Made by a program: the position numbers and the translations under genes. Below, in pieces: positions 38,623 through 50,537 of a stretch of 64,000 nt of DNA (positions are counted from its first letter, which is position 1; each line of letters starts with the position of its first letter). The notes under the pieces were generated by a model. That model had not been told where the DNA came from. It did not search any database and saw only the letters and a list, made by a program, of their open reading frames with translations. The DNA lies in assembly GCA_023653625.1 (NCBI GenBank), contig CM042896.1, forward strand, positions 13,992,501 through 14,056,500, read 5' to 3'. Origin of the DNA: Triadica sebifera. Its lineage: Eukaryota; Streptophyta; Magnoliopsida; Malpighiales; Euphorbiaceae.

Positions 38623-40150
38623 TCACAAGGTTAATCCATCAATCATACCTAGTTCTCTTCTAATGAAATTAAATCTTTCCTCATTTAGAGACTTAGTGAA
38701 GATATCTGCTAATTGATTTTCTGTGCATATAAATTCTAATTCAACATCTCCATATTGAACATGATCTCTAATGAAGTGGTGTCTAATGTCAATATGTTTA
38801 CTTCTAGAGTGTTGAATAGGATTCTTTGAAAGATTTATAGCACTAGTGTTGTCACATTTTATAGGTATATGGTTCATCTCATGACCATAGTCCTTAAGTT
38901 GTTGTTTCATCCAAAGAATTTGTGTACAACAACATCCAACTGCTACATATTCAGCTTCAGCAGTTGAGAGAGCAACTGAAACTTGTTTCTTGCTAAACCA
39001 AGAAACCAAACATTCTCCAATGAAGTGACAAGTACCTGAAGTACTTTTTCTATCCAAAAGACTACCAGCATAGTCTGCATCTGAATATCCTATAATATAA
39101 AAAGATGAATTCCTAGGATACCATAAACCTAGATTCAATGTTCCATGTAAATATCATAAAATCCTTTTTACAGCATTTAGGTGAGATTCTTTAGGACATG
39201 ATTGAAATCGTGCACATAAGCAAACACTATACATAATATCGGGTCTAGAAGCAGTGAGATATAAAAGTGATCCGATCATACCTCTATAAAGCTTTTCATT
39301 AATGCTCTTACCCTTTTCATCTTTGTCCAATTTTGTTGATGTGCTTATAGGAGTCTTGGCATTTTTGCATCATTCCATACCAAATTTTTTTATTAAGTCT
39401 TTGGCATATTTGGATTGGTTGATGAATATGCCCTCATTGCTTTGCTTTATTTGTAGACCAAGGAAATACTTAAGTTCTACCATCATGCTCATTTCAAATT
39501 CCTTAGTCATGTACTTAGCAAATTCTTGACAAAGCAGCTCATTAGTAGAACCAAATATTATATCATCAACATAAATTTAAACAATTAGTATATCATGCTT
39601 ATGTTTTTTGATGAATAGTATAGTGTCAACATTTCCCTTTGTGAAGCTATTTTCTAATAAAAAAGAACTTAGTCTCTCATACCAAACTCTTGGAGCCTGT
39701 TTTAAACCGTACAAAGCTTTTGAAAGTTTAAAAACATGATTTGGCAAATCATAGCTTTCAAAACCTGGTGGTTGTTCTACATACACTTCTTCATTTATAT
39801 AACCAATTAGAAATGCACTTTTCACATCCATTTGAAAAAGTTTGAAATTCATGTGACATGCATATGCTAAGAGTATTCTTATAGCTTCTAATCTAGCTAC
39901 AGGTGCATATGTTTCATCATAATCTATACCTTCTTCCTGATTATATCCTTTTGCAACTAGTCTTGCTTTATTCCTAGTTATTAACCCTTGTTCATCTAAT
40001 TTATTTCTAAATACCCATTTGCTACCTATGATTGGATAATTCTTGGGTCTAGGTACTAGGTTCCATACCTTATTTCTCTCAAATTGGTTGAGTTCTTCTT
40101 GCATGGCAATTACCCAACTTTCATCATTTAGAGCCTCATCAATGTTTTTT
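38623..40150 (-). pseudogene. SIRE copy I reverse transcriptase-RNase H
   Basis: Mostly open. The RT N-terminus (WVFRNKLDEQG, NKARLVAKGYNQEEGIDY, YAPVARLEAIR, MDVKSAFL, LYGLKQAPRVWYERL) runs from 40104 to 39577. A stop follows just before the catalytic YVDDIIFGS (about 39555), and another stop lies near 39375. RNase H (38623-39138) has YSDADYAGS, LSTAEAEYVA, KCDNTSAINLS and QLADIFTKSL, then a natural stop. RT and RNase H catalytic residues are preserved, so few mutations separate it from a working frame. Confidence 0.93.
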
Positions 40151-41705
40151 GGCTCAATTTATGAAATAAAAGCAATGTCAGTGACTAAATGCTTGAAATG
40201 AGATCTAGTACTTACTCCCTTTGATAGATCGCCAATTATTTGCTCTTTTAGATGATCTTTCTTCATTTTCCATTCTTTTGGAAGTTCTTGCTCCATTTGT
40301 TCTTGATTTTGAGGTTGTAAATTTTCTTGATTGATTTCTTCTTTTCCATTTTCAATGACAAGTTTTTCCATATTATATACAACATCATCAAGAGCACTAC
40401 CTTTCACAAGATCAAGTCTACTAGTTTCATTAAAAATAACATGCATGGATTCTTCCACCGTTAATGATCTTTTATTAAATACTCTATATGCTTTGCTGGT
40501 TGTAGAGTATCCTAAAAAGATACCTTCATCAGACTTAGAGGCAAATTTTCCAAGATTGTCCTTGGTGTTCAATATAAAACACTTGCATCCAAATACTCTA
40601 AAGTATGAAACCAAGGGCTTTCTTCCATTCCATAGCTCAAATGAGGTTTTGTTTAAAAGAGGTCTTTTGAAAACTCGATTTGAAATATAGCATGCAGTGT
40701 TTGTGGCTTCTGCCCAAAAATATGTTGGTAATTCATATTCATTAAGCATTGTTCTAGCCATTTCAATTAATGTTCGATTTTTCCTTTCAACTACCCCATT
40801 TTGTTGAGGTGTCCTAGAAGATGAGAAATTATGTGAAATGCCATGTTTAAGACAAAAGCTTTCAAAGTTTTCATTTTCAAATTCTTTCCGATGATCACTT
40901 CTTATTTTTGAAATGCAGTACCCTTTTTCATTTTGAAATCTTTTAGCAAAGTTTTTGAAATTTTCAAAAGCATCACTCTTCTGAGCTAAGAAAATTACCA
41001 AAGTAAATCTAGAGTAATCATCTACGATGACAAATGCATAATGTTTTCTTCCTAACCTAGCAATTCTAGTAGGTCCAAATAAGTATAAATGCAGGAGTTG
41101 AAGAGGTTTTGAAGTACTTACTATGTTTTTGGCTTTGAAAGATGACTTATGTTGCTTTCCTCTTTGACAAGGATCACATATCTTGCCTTTTTCGTATTTA
41201 ACTCTTGGTAATTCTTTTACTAGCTCTCCTATGCTGAGACTTTGTATTAAGTCCATGTTAGCATGACCAAGACTTCTATGCCACAACCAAGATTCATCAC
41301 TAGTAGTCACAAGACACTTAGAGGAATGGTTAGATAGTTCATGTAAGTTTATTATGTACGTATTGATATCTCTATTTCCTTTAAATATTTCTTGACCATT
41401 AATAGAGATTACAAGACATTCATTTGAAGTAAAGATTACTTTGTTTCCTTTATCACATAATTGACTTACACTTAACAAGTTATGTTTCAAGCCATCAACA
41501 AGTAAGACATCCTTAATAAAAGTAGTACCATCAACACCAATAGAACCAATGCCAATTACCTTACCCTTTGCATTGTTTCCAAAGGTAACTTAACCTCCAT
41601 CAATACTTTTGATTTCATTGAAGAGTTTTTTATCTCCTGTCATATGGCTTGAGCATCCACTGTCTACTAGCCACGCATTTTTGTTTATTGTGGACTTGAG
41701 GCATA
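40151..41705 (-). pseudogene. SIRE copy I protease-integrase
   Basis: The protease motif WLVDSGCSSHMTGD is near 41660. A stop follows before the integrase. The integrase (41490-40159) has the zinc region (HRSLGH, CDPCQRGK), then the DDE core. The first catalytic block reads LHLYLFGPTR, so the Asp of the usual DLFGP is a Tyr. The second is RSDHRKEF and the third QQNGVVERKNR. Copy II (45.4 kb) retains DLFGP, which shows the change is specific to this copy. Confidence 0.92.
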
Positions 41706-43618
41706 CCTATAGAATTACAAATCAAGTATGATATTTAGGTACCCAAATGAGTTTGGGTCCTTGGAGGTTAGCACATGAAGGTTCCCAATGAGCCTTCCTT
41801 ATCCAGCAATGTTTGTTTATATGACCCATTTTCATACAATAATTACATTGTTTAGGTATAAACTTGCTTTTTAGTCATACAATGTATTTGAATGCCATAA
41901 TTTGATTAGACTGACTTTGAGAACAATGGCATGCACAATCATGATTAATTTGCATTTTTCTAGATACATTCTTCCTATATATAAAGGCATGATTCGTTTT
42001 TTGTATAGAGGGTTTAACATTCTTATTTCTTGGTGCAGTTCTAACAGGTGTGGAGATGTTATGTTCTTTAGACTTAACAAATATTGTTTTGTTAGAAGAT
42101 GATGATGTGTCCTTAAATCCTAGACCATGTCTAACTAAAGGTGGTCTTTGAGTCACAATGAGAGTATCTAAGCTCTCTTTACCCTTGTGAAATTTAGAAA
42201 TGGAATTTCTAAGTTCCTCAACTTCATTTTTCAAAGTATTATTTTCTTTTAACAGTGAAGCTGTTGAGGGTCTTGATGAGTATTCATCTAATGACTTTTG
42301 AAGAGATTCATTAGATGATTTAAGCTTTATGTTCTCTTTTTCTAAATCATCTATCTCATTTTTCAAATTAGAGATATTATTTCTATAGGTACTAAATTTA
42401 GTTCTATATTTCTCTAATTCTATATTTAATTCTTCTATTAGGCTTTGCTCATCATCATCATCACTATTACTATTACTATCATTATCACTACTAACATTAT
42501 TGAAGGAATATGAGTGTAGTGATCTTACCTTATCCGAGATGTGATCCTCAATAGCCATGAAGCATAGGTTGACCTTTTCACTTTCATTACCATCTTTTTC
42601 ATTTGAAGAGCTTTCGTCATCCCATGTGGCTTTATAACCTTTCTCCCCATTGTCTCGTTGGCATTTGCTCTTATGCTTCTTGAGCCTTGGACATTCTGGT
42701 TTGATATGTCCTTTCTTTCCACATTCATAGCATTTTACCTCTTCCTTACTTCTATGTGTATCATTAGAAGTTTGTTTGAGGTTTCTTTGCCTGAATTTTC
42801 TGGAATTGCTCATTTTCTTCTCAATGATTCTTTTGAATCTCTTTGAAAGAATAGCAATGTCCTCATTTTCATCATCACTCATTTCTTCATCATCTTCACT
42901 TTCTTCTTGAGATTTTGAAGTAGAGGCTTTGTGCTAAGGGTTTTCTTTTCTCTGGCTCTGCTTCAAGCTCTCTATCTCTCTTTACTGCCATCTCATGTGT
43001 GAGAAGCTTGCCAATCAGCACATCAGTATTCATGATACTCATATCTTCATTTGCTTCTTCTATGCCAGCAACTCTTGAACCATAGTCTTTAAGAGGAAGA
43101 CTTCTCAAGATTTTATTGTTTACATCTTCCAAACTCAGATGCTTCCCAAGTTTCCTCATTCCATTTATAATGGATAGAAGACAGTTGGTCATGTCAGTGA
43201 TTGACTCATTGGATTTCATCTTGAAGAGCTCATATTCTGAGGTTAAAAGTTGAATCTTCTTGGATTTGACTTGCTTAGTTCCCTCATGATAGTTCTCCAA
43301 TGTCTTCCACATGCTATATGCTGTTGAGCAGTGTTGTATTCTCCCACATTCTTCAATAGATAATGAGCTTGATAGAATTGTCATTGCCTTCTTGTTTTTG
43401 AAATTTGCTTTTCTTTGAGGCTCTGTCCAATCATCTCTTGATAGGATTTCCTCTTCACCATCAGCTCCTCTTCTGGTAGGTGGTGTCCATTCTTTTCGTA
43501 CACTATCCCAGACTTCAATTCCTTCACTATCCAAGTATGTCTTCATCCTAAACTTCCAATGGGCCTAATTTGCTCCATCAAAGTAAGGTTTGAGACTCTG
43601 GAATCTTTCACTGGCCAT
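41706..43618 (-). pseudogene. SIRE copy I gag
   Basis: The start is ATG at 43618-43616 (MASERFQSLKPYFDGAN, then a stop). The UBN2-type capsid region follows (AMTILSSSLSIEECGRIQ, NKILRSLPLKDYGSRV). A frameshift lies near 42890, then a first CCHC knuckle (CYECGKKGHIKPEC), an acidic Ser/Asp-rich stretch, and a coiled coil (NLKNEIDDLEKENIKLKSS). A final knuckle (CNYCMKMGHINKHC) lies near 41830 after another stop. The intact length would be about 630 aa, typical of the long SIRE gag. Confidence 0.9.
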
Positions 43619-43663
43619 ATCTTACTCTTTACTAGCGCTTTTTAGGCTTCGATGCTAGACAAA

Positions 43664-43675
43664 GCTCTGATACCA
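43664..43675 (-). other. SIRE copy I primer-binding site (tRNA-Met)
   Basis: On the minus strand TGGTATCAGAGC follows the LTR_B end after two bases (AT). It is a perfect match to the Met-type consensus. Confidence 0.92.
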
Positions 43676-43677
43676 AT

Positions 43678-44694
43678 TGTTCCCCAGATATTAGACCAAA
43701 AAGGGGGGTTGAATTGGAGTTAAAAAAAATTAAATTTTAAGGTGCGAAAATAAATAATTAATCTTATGAGGGATAGAGAAAATCAGACACAAAGATTTAT
43801 AGAGGTTCGGGTGTTAACAAACCCTATTCCTCTCCCCAATCGCAATTGGGAGTTTCACTAACACACTAAGTGTTACAATGGAGTTTTACAAGCTCACTCC
43901 CAACTATGGTGTTTCTCACAATGGCTCACACCTAACCTAGAAATCCCTTGTGTTTTAATGGCTCACACAATAACCAATTCCTTGTGTTTTACAGGCTCAC
44001 ACAAACAACCTACACTTTGTGTTTTACAGGCTCACACAAACAACCTACACTTTGTGTTTTACAGGCTCACACAAACAACCTACACTTTGTGTTTTGGAGG
44101 TTTACACAACTAACCCTTACAAGTGTTCTACTCTTAACCCAGAACTACCCAAAGCTCACTTAAGTAAAGATTACAGAGAGAACCACTTATAAATCTTTAT
44201 TGCTCAAATATGAGGAGCAAAAAGATTTTTACAGAGAATTGATTTGTTCTCAAAGTATGAAAGTACAAGATAGCTTGTGATTTTAAGTATATGCTAATCT
44301 TTTGTTTTTCTTATCATCCTCTTGTTCCTTAATGCATAAATGACTTCCATTTATACTCTCATGGCTGAATATAGTCGTTGGGGTGCATTAAATAAGAAAC
44401 TAGCCGTTGTACCAACTAAAAAATCGCGCCTGACATTTTTCTCTTTTATTGTTCACGGCGTGACTATTCTTGTCACGGGGGTGACAGTTCTTCCCAAATC
44501 GTGACTGAAGTGGTGACCTTGGTTATGAAGCTCTCTGGAATGTTTTGACATATAGAGTCACGGGCGTGACATTAATCATTCACGGGCGTGACACTTTTCT
44601 CAGCTGTGAGCCAAGTGGTGACTTTGGTCGTGAAGCTCTCTGGAATGTTTTGACATATAGAGTCACGGGCGTGACATTAATCATTCACGGGCGT
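43678..44694 (-). repeat. SIRE LTR_B (shared middle LTR, U3 end lost)
   Basis: Plus-orientation start TGTTCCCCAGATATT. It contains five minisatellite units and the TCACG palindromes, including a ~104-bp duplicated block as in LTR_A. It breaks off at TTCACGGGCG (44694), where sequence jumps to the integrase of copy II. It serves as the 5' LTR of copy I. Confidence 0.85.
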
Positions 44695-45990
44695 ATGATA
44701 TCAAGGGCTTTTTATTTTGACATAAAGACAACATGCATGGATTCTTCAATAGTTAATGATTTTTTATTAAATACTCTATATGCTTTGCTAGTTGTAGAGT
44801 ATCCTAAAAAGATACCTTCATCGAATTTAGAGGCAAATTTTCCAAGATTGTCCTTGGTATTCAATATAAAATATTTGCATCCAAATACTCTAAAGTATGA
44901 TATCAAGAGCTTTCTTCCATTCCATAGCTCAAATGAGGTTTTTTTTAAAAGAGGTCTTTTGAAAACTCGATTTGAAATATAACATGCAGTGTTTGTGGCT
45001 TCTGCCCAAAAATAAGTTGATAAATCATATTCATTGAGCATTATTCTATCCATTTCAATTAAAGTTCGATTTTTCCTTTCAACTACCCCATTTTGTTGAG
45101 GTGTCCTAGGAGATGAGAAATTAGGTGAAATGTCATGTTCAAGACAAAAGCTTTCAAAGTTTTCATTTTCAAATTATTTCCCATGATCACTTTTTATTTT
45201 TGAAATACAGTACCCTTTTTCATTTTGAACTCTTTTAGCAAAGTTTTTGAAATTTTCAAAAGCATCACTCTTTTGAGCTAAGAAAATTACCCAAGTAAAT
45301 CTAAAGTAATCATCTATGATGACAAATGCATAATGTTTTCCTCCTAAGCTAGCAATTCTAGTAGGTCCGAATAAGTCTAAATGCAGGAGTTGAAGAGGTT
45401 TTGAGGTACTTACTATGTTTTTGGCTTTGAAGGATGACTTGTGTTGCTTTCCTCTTTGGCAAGGTTCACATGTCTTACCTTTTTCATATTTAAATCTTGG
45501 AAGTCCTTTTACTAGTTCTCATGTGCTGAGGCTTTGTATTAAATCCATGTTAGCATGACCAAGCCTTCTATGTCATAGCCAAGATTCATCACTAGTAGTC
45601 ACAAGACACTTAGAGGAATGGTTAGATAGTTCATGTAAGTTTATTATGTATGTATTTACATCTCTATTTCCTTTAAATATCTCTTGACCATCGATAGTGA
45701 TCACAAGACATTCATTTGAAGTAAAGATTACTTTGTTTCCTTTATCACATAATTGACTTACACTTAACAAATTATGTTTTAAGCCATCAACAAGTAGGAC
45801 ATCTTTAATAAAAGTAGTACCATTAATACCAATAGAACTAATGCTAATTACCTTACCCTTTGCATTGTTTCCAAAGGTAACTTTACCTCCATCAATACTT
45901 TTGATTTCATTGAAAAGTTCTTTGTCTCCTGTCGTATGTCTTGAGCATCCACTATCTACTAGCCAAGCATTTTTGTTTATTGTGGACTTG
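44695..45990 (-). pseudogene. SIRE copy II protease-integrase fragment
   Basis: Protease DSGCSRHTTGD near 45945 and integrase with LHLDLFGPTR (first catalytic Asp intact), with frameshifts and stops between. It ends near the ESMHV motif (about 44735), followed by roughly 35 bp of unplaced filler and then the broken LTR_B. RT, RNase H, the 3' region and the U3 part of the LTR are gone. The deletion must have followed the tandem arrangement or created it. Confidence 0.85.
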
Positions 45991-46013
45991 AGGCATACCT
46001 ATAGAATCACAAT

Positions 46014-47912
46014 TCAAGTATGATTTTTAGGTACCCAAATGAGTTTGGGTCCTTGGGGGGTAGCACATGAAGGTTCCCAATGAGCCTTCCTTATCCAGCA
46101 ATATTTATTTATGTGACCAATTTTCATACAATAATTACATTGTTTTGGTCTAAATTTGTTTTCTGGTCTTACAATATTTTTGAATACCATTTTTCTATTA
46201 AATTTATTTTGAGAATGATGATATGCACAGTTATGATTAATTGTAGATTTTCTAGATGCATGCTTCCTATATATAAAGGCATGATTATTCTGTTTATGTA
46301 TAGAAGGGTTAATATTCTTATTCCTTGGTGTTGTTCTAACAAGTGTAGAGATGTGAGGTTCACTAGACTTAACAAAGAAGGTTTTATGAGATGATGATGA
46401 TGTGTCATTAAACCCTAGACCATGTCTTATTAAGGGTGATCTTTGAGACACAATGAGAGTATCTAAGCTCTCTTTACCTTTGTGAAATTTAGAAATGGAA
46501 TTTCTAAGTTCCTCAACTTCATTTTTCAAAGTATTATTTTCTTTTAGTAAGGAAGCAGTTGAGGGTCTTGATGAGTATTCATCTAATGATTTTTGGAGAG
46601 ATTCAATAGATGATTTAAGCTTTATGTTTTCCTTTTCTAAATCACCTATCTTATTTCTCAAATTAGAGATGTTATTTTTATAAGTACTAAATTTACTTCT
46701 ATATCTCTCTAATTCTAGATTTGATTCTTCTATTAGACTTTGCTCATCATCATCATCATCACTATCATCATCATTATCACTACTATCATTGTTCAAAGAG
46801 TATGAGTGTAGTGATATTACCTTATTTGAGACATGATCTTCAATAGCCATGAAGCATGGGTTGACCTCTTCACTTTCATTATCATCTTTTTCACTTGAAG
46901 AGCTTTCGTCATCCCATGTGGCTTTGTGACCTTTCTCCCCATTGTCTCTTTGGTATTTGCTCTTATGCTTCTTAAGCCTTGGACATTCTGGTTTGATATG
47001 TCCTTTCTTTCCACACTCATAGCACTTTACCTCTTCCTTACTTCTTTGAGCATCATTAGAAGTATGTTTGAGGTTTCTTTGCTTGAATTTTCTGGAGTTG
47101 CTTATTTTCTTCTCAATGATTCTTTTTAAGCTTCTTGAAAGCATAACAATGTCCTCATTTTCATCATCACTTATTTCTTCATCATCTTCACTTTCTTCTT
47201 GCAATTTCGAAGTAGAGGCTTTGAGTGCTAAAGGCTTTCTTTTCTCTGGCTCTGCTTCAAGCTCTCTATCTCTTTTTACTGCCATTTCATGTGTGAGAAG
47301 TTTGCCAATCAGCAAATCAGTATTCATGATGCTCATATCTTCATTTGCTTCTTCTATGCCAGCAACTCTTGAGCCATAGTCTTTAAGAAGAAGACTTCTC
47401 AGAATTTTGTTGTTTACATCCTCCAAACTCAGATGCTTCCCAAGTTTCCTCATTCCATTTATAATGGCTAGAAGACGGTTGGTCATGTCAGTGATTGACT
47501 CATTGGATTTCATCTTGAATAGCTCATATTTTGAGGATAGAAGTTGAATCTTCTTGGATTTGACTTGCTTAGTTCCTTCATGATAATTTTCCAATGTCTT
47601 CCACATGTAGTATGCTGTTGGGCAGTGTTGTATTCTCCCACATTCTTCAATAGATAATGAGCTTGATAGGATTGTCATTGCCTTCTTATTTTTGAAATTT
47701 GCTCTTCTTTGAGGCTCTGTCCAATCATCTCTTGATAGGATTTCTTCTTCACCATTAGCTCCTCTTCTAGTCGGTGGTGTCCATTATTTTCGTACACTAT
47801 CCCAGACTTCAATTCCTTTACTATCCGGATATGTCTCCATCAGAAACTTCCAATGGGCATAATTGGCTCCATCAAAGTAAGGTTTGAGACTTTGGAATCC
47901 GTCACTGGCCAT
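46014..47912 (-). pseudogene. SIRE copy II gag (nearly intact)
   Basis: The ATG at 47912-47910 (MASDGFQSLKPYFDGANYAH) leads into a gag frame of about 632 codons with one seen stop, near 47790 (RK*WTPP). From 47678 to 46014 it is fully open. It has the UBN2 capsid region, a KCYECGKKGHIKPEC knuckle, an acidic DDD-rich patch, a long coiled coil (NKIGDLEKENIKLKSS, LKNEVEELRNS) and a C-terminal CNYCMKIGHINKYC knuckle. It ends at a stop before the protease. The codons match copy I closely outside scattered changes. Confidence 0.92.
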
Positions 47913-47957
47913 ATCTTAATTTTTACTAGCACTTTTTAGGCTTCGATGCTAGACTAA

Positions 47958-47969
47958 GCTTTGATACCA
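47958..47969 (-). other. SIRE copy II primer-binding site
   Basis: TGGTATCAAAGC on the minus strand, two bases after LTR_C, with one mismatch to the Met-type consensus. Confidence 0.88.
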
Positions 47970-47971
47970 AT

Positions 47972-49285
47972 TGTTGCCAAGATATTAATCTAAGAAGGGG
48001 GGTTGAATTAGAGTTTCAAAAATTAAACTTTAAGATGCAGAAATAAAAAGTTAACTATAGGAGGGATAGAGAAATTTGACATAAGGATTTTATAGAGGTT
48101 CGGGTGTTAACAAACCCTACTCCTCTCCCCAATCACAATTGGGAGTTTAACTAACACACTAAGTGTTACAATGGAGTTTTATAAGCTCACTCCCAACTAT
48201 GGTGTTTCTCACAATGGCTCACACCTAACCCAGAAATCTCTTGTGTTTTAATGGCTCACACAATAACCAATTCTTTATGTTTTACACGCTCACACAAACA
48301 ACCTTTACTTTGTGTTTTTACAGGCTCACACCAACAACCTTTACTTTGTGTTTTTACAGGCTCACACAAACAAGCTTTACTTTGTGTTATTACAGGCTCA
48401 CACAAATAACCTTTAATTTATGTTTTAGAGGCTCACATAACTAATCCTTACAAGTGTTCTACTCTTAACCCAGAAATACCCAAAACTCACTTGAGTAATA
48501 AATGATTACAGAGAAAAACACTCACAAATCTTAATTTCTCAATAAATAAAGAGCAAAAATATTTTTACAGAGAATAGATATTGGTTCTCAAAGAATTGAA
48601 TGTACAAATAGCTTGTAATAAGATTTTGATTCAAAGTATTTGCTATCCTCTTTTTCTGAATACATAAATGACTTCCATTTATACTCCCATGGCTGATTAT
48701 AGTCGTTGGGGTGCATTAAATATGAAACTAGCCGTTGTACCAACCAAATAATCGCGCTTGACATTTTTCTCTTTCATCATTCACGGGCATGACTATGTTT
48801 GTCATGGGCGTGAAATTTCTTCCCAAGCCGTGACTGAAGTGATGACCTTAGTCGTGAAGCTTTCTGAAATGTTTTAAAACATTGGGTCACGGGCGTGACA
48901 TAACGCTTCACAGGCATGACAAACTTCCCAGCCGTGATCCAAATGGTGACTTTGGTCGTGAAGCTCTCTGGATAAAAATGCCATGAACATTCACGGGCGT
49001 GACTTAAAATGTCCATTTCACGGTTTGTTCTTCCTTCATGGTCGTGAACTTCAAATGTTGGTTTTGGTAACGGTTAGCTCTTTCACGGGCATGACACATA
49101 GAGTCACGGGCATGAACATGCTACTTCCTTAATTTTGTCTTTCAAGGATTATTCTTCCAATCTCTATTCTTGCTATTTTATTTCATGCCTTGTTTAATAG
49201 ACTTAGAAAACAAGTATGTTAAATACAATATTGCTATTTTATTTGTTATCATCAAAATGACGGTAATACCCCTCATGGTTTAACA
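47972..49285 (-). repeat. SIRE LTR_C (5' LTR, complete)
   Basis: TGTTGCCAAGATATT to ...GGTTTAACA, 1314 bp, followed by the GTACC target duplication. This is the full-length reference for the family inside the window. It has the minisatellite (48240-48450) and about eight TCACG-type palindromes at 48780-49110. The terminal ~150 bp matches LTR_D (TTTGTTATCATCAAAATGACGG) but is absent from LTR_A and LTR_B. Confidence 0.9.
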
Positions 49286-50537
49286 GTACCTAACACCGTT
49301 TCTATTTTTATTACACCTTAAGAATGACACATGCTAAGTTGAAAGAGCTAAAGGTGCAATTGCAAAACTTGTTGATAAGGGTTTCATTTGACCCAGTGTA
49401 TCTTCGTGGGGTACTCCAATTTTATTTGTAAAAAAGAAAAATAACATCTTACATTTCTGTATCGACCACAGGCAACTTAACAGGATGACTGTTAAGAATA
49501 AGTACAAGCTGCCTAGGATCAATGATCTGTTTGATCAATTAAAAAGAGCATACATATTTTTAAAGAGAAATCTTCATTTAGGGTGTCATCAATTGACAAT
49601 CAAGGAGTTAGATGTACCCAAGATGACATTCAGAACTTGGTATATACATTATGAGTTCCTGGTTATGTCTTTTGGCTTAACAAATTCACCAATAAATGTT
49701 TATGGATCTAATAAACCGGGTGTTCAAGCTTTATCTTGATCAGTTCTGTAGTGGTGTTGATCAATAACATCCTTGTATATTCCAGAGAGAAAGAAGAACA
49801 TGATCAATGCCTCAAAATTGTGCTACAAACATTAAAGGACAAATAACTATATACAAAGTTATCAAAGTGTGAGTTTTGGCTCAAGGCAATTAGTTTTCTA
49901 AGTCATATAGTCTTAGTTAAAGGAATTCAGATTGATCCTAACAAGATTCTGGCTATTCTCAATTGGAAACTACCTCATAATATAACAGAAATGAGGAGTT
50001 TTCTTGGTTTAGCTGATACAAGAGGTTCGTGATAGGTTTTTCATTTATAGCCACTCATTTGACTTTATTGCTCCAAAAAGGTGTTCGATTTGAATGGAAG
50101 GATAAATTCCAAACAAGCTTTGATCAACTTAAGGTAATGTTAACTGAAGCACCAATCTTGACTCAGCCCACTCCCAACAAGGATTTTGTCATATACAATG
50201 ATTTCAGTCATAATGGGTTGAGTTTTGTGCTTATGCAAGAGGAAAGGGTGATTGTATATGTCTCTAAACAACTTAGGTTGCATGAGCTTAATTATCTGAC
50301 ACATGACTTAAAGTTAGTTGCTACAGTGTTTGCTTTGAAGATCTATAGACATTATTTGTACAGGAAAAGATGTTATATTTTTACTGATAACAAGAATCTT
50401 AAATATCTTTTCTCATAAAATGAGCTCAATTTGAGGCAAAGAAGATGATTGGAGTTGATCAAGGATTACAACTGTATAATTGACTACCAGACAGGAAAAA
50501 CTAATATGGTTGCAGATGTATTAAGTAGAAAAATCTT
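49286..50537 (+). pseudogene. Gypsy-2 reverse transcriptase-RNase H remnant
   Basis: This resumes the frame broken at 37035. RT blocks include GTPILFVKKK, CIDHRQLN, FRTWYIHYEFLVMSFGLT, an altered FIDD region near 49760, FRKDKFQTSFDQLK and TQPTPNKDFVIYNDFSHNG (RNase H Asp changed to Asn). The end NMVADVLSRKI is directly cut by Gypsy-3. Multiple frameshifts and stops make it inactive. Confidence 0.85.

Larger units (their letters stand above)
37036..49285 (-). mobile_element. SIRE-like copia compound: LTR-internal-LTR-internal-LTR
   Basis: A single insertion flanked by GTACC (37031-37035 and 49286-49290), inside the Gypsy-2 frame. On the minus strand the order is LTR_C (49285-47972), PBS, gag and PR-IN (copy II, cut off), LTR_B (44694-43678), PBS, gag, PR, IN, RT, RNase H (copy I), 3' non-coding DNA, LTR_A (to 37036). 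Sharing a middle LTR is the signature of recombination between LTRs of related copies. The long gag with two CCHC knuckles and a coiled coil places it near the SIRE lineage. All ORFs carry lesions. Confidence 0.85.
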
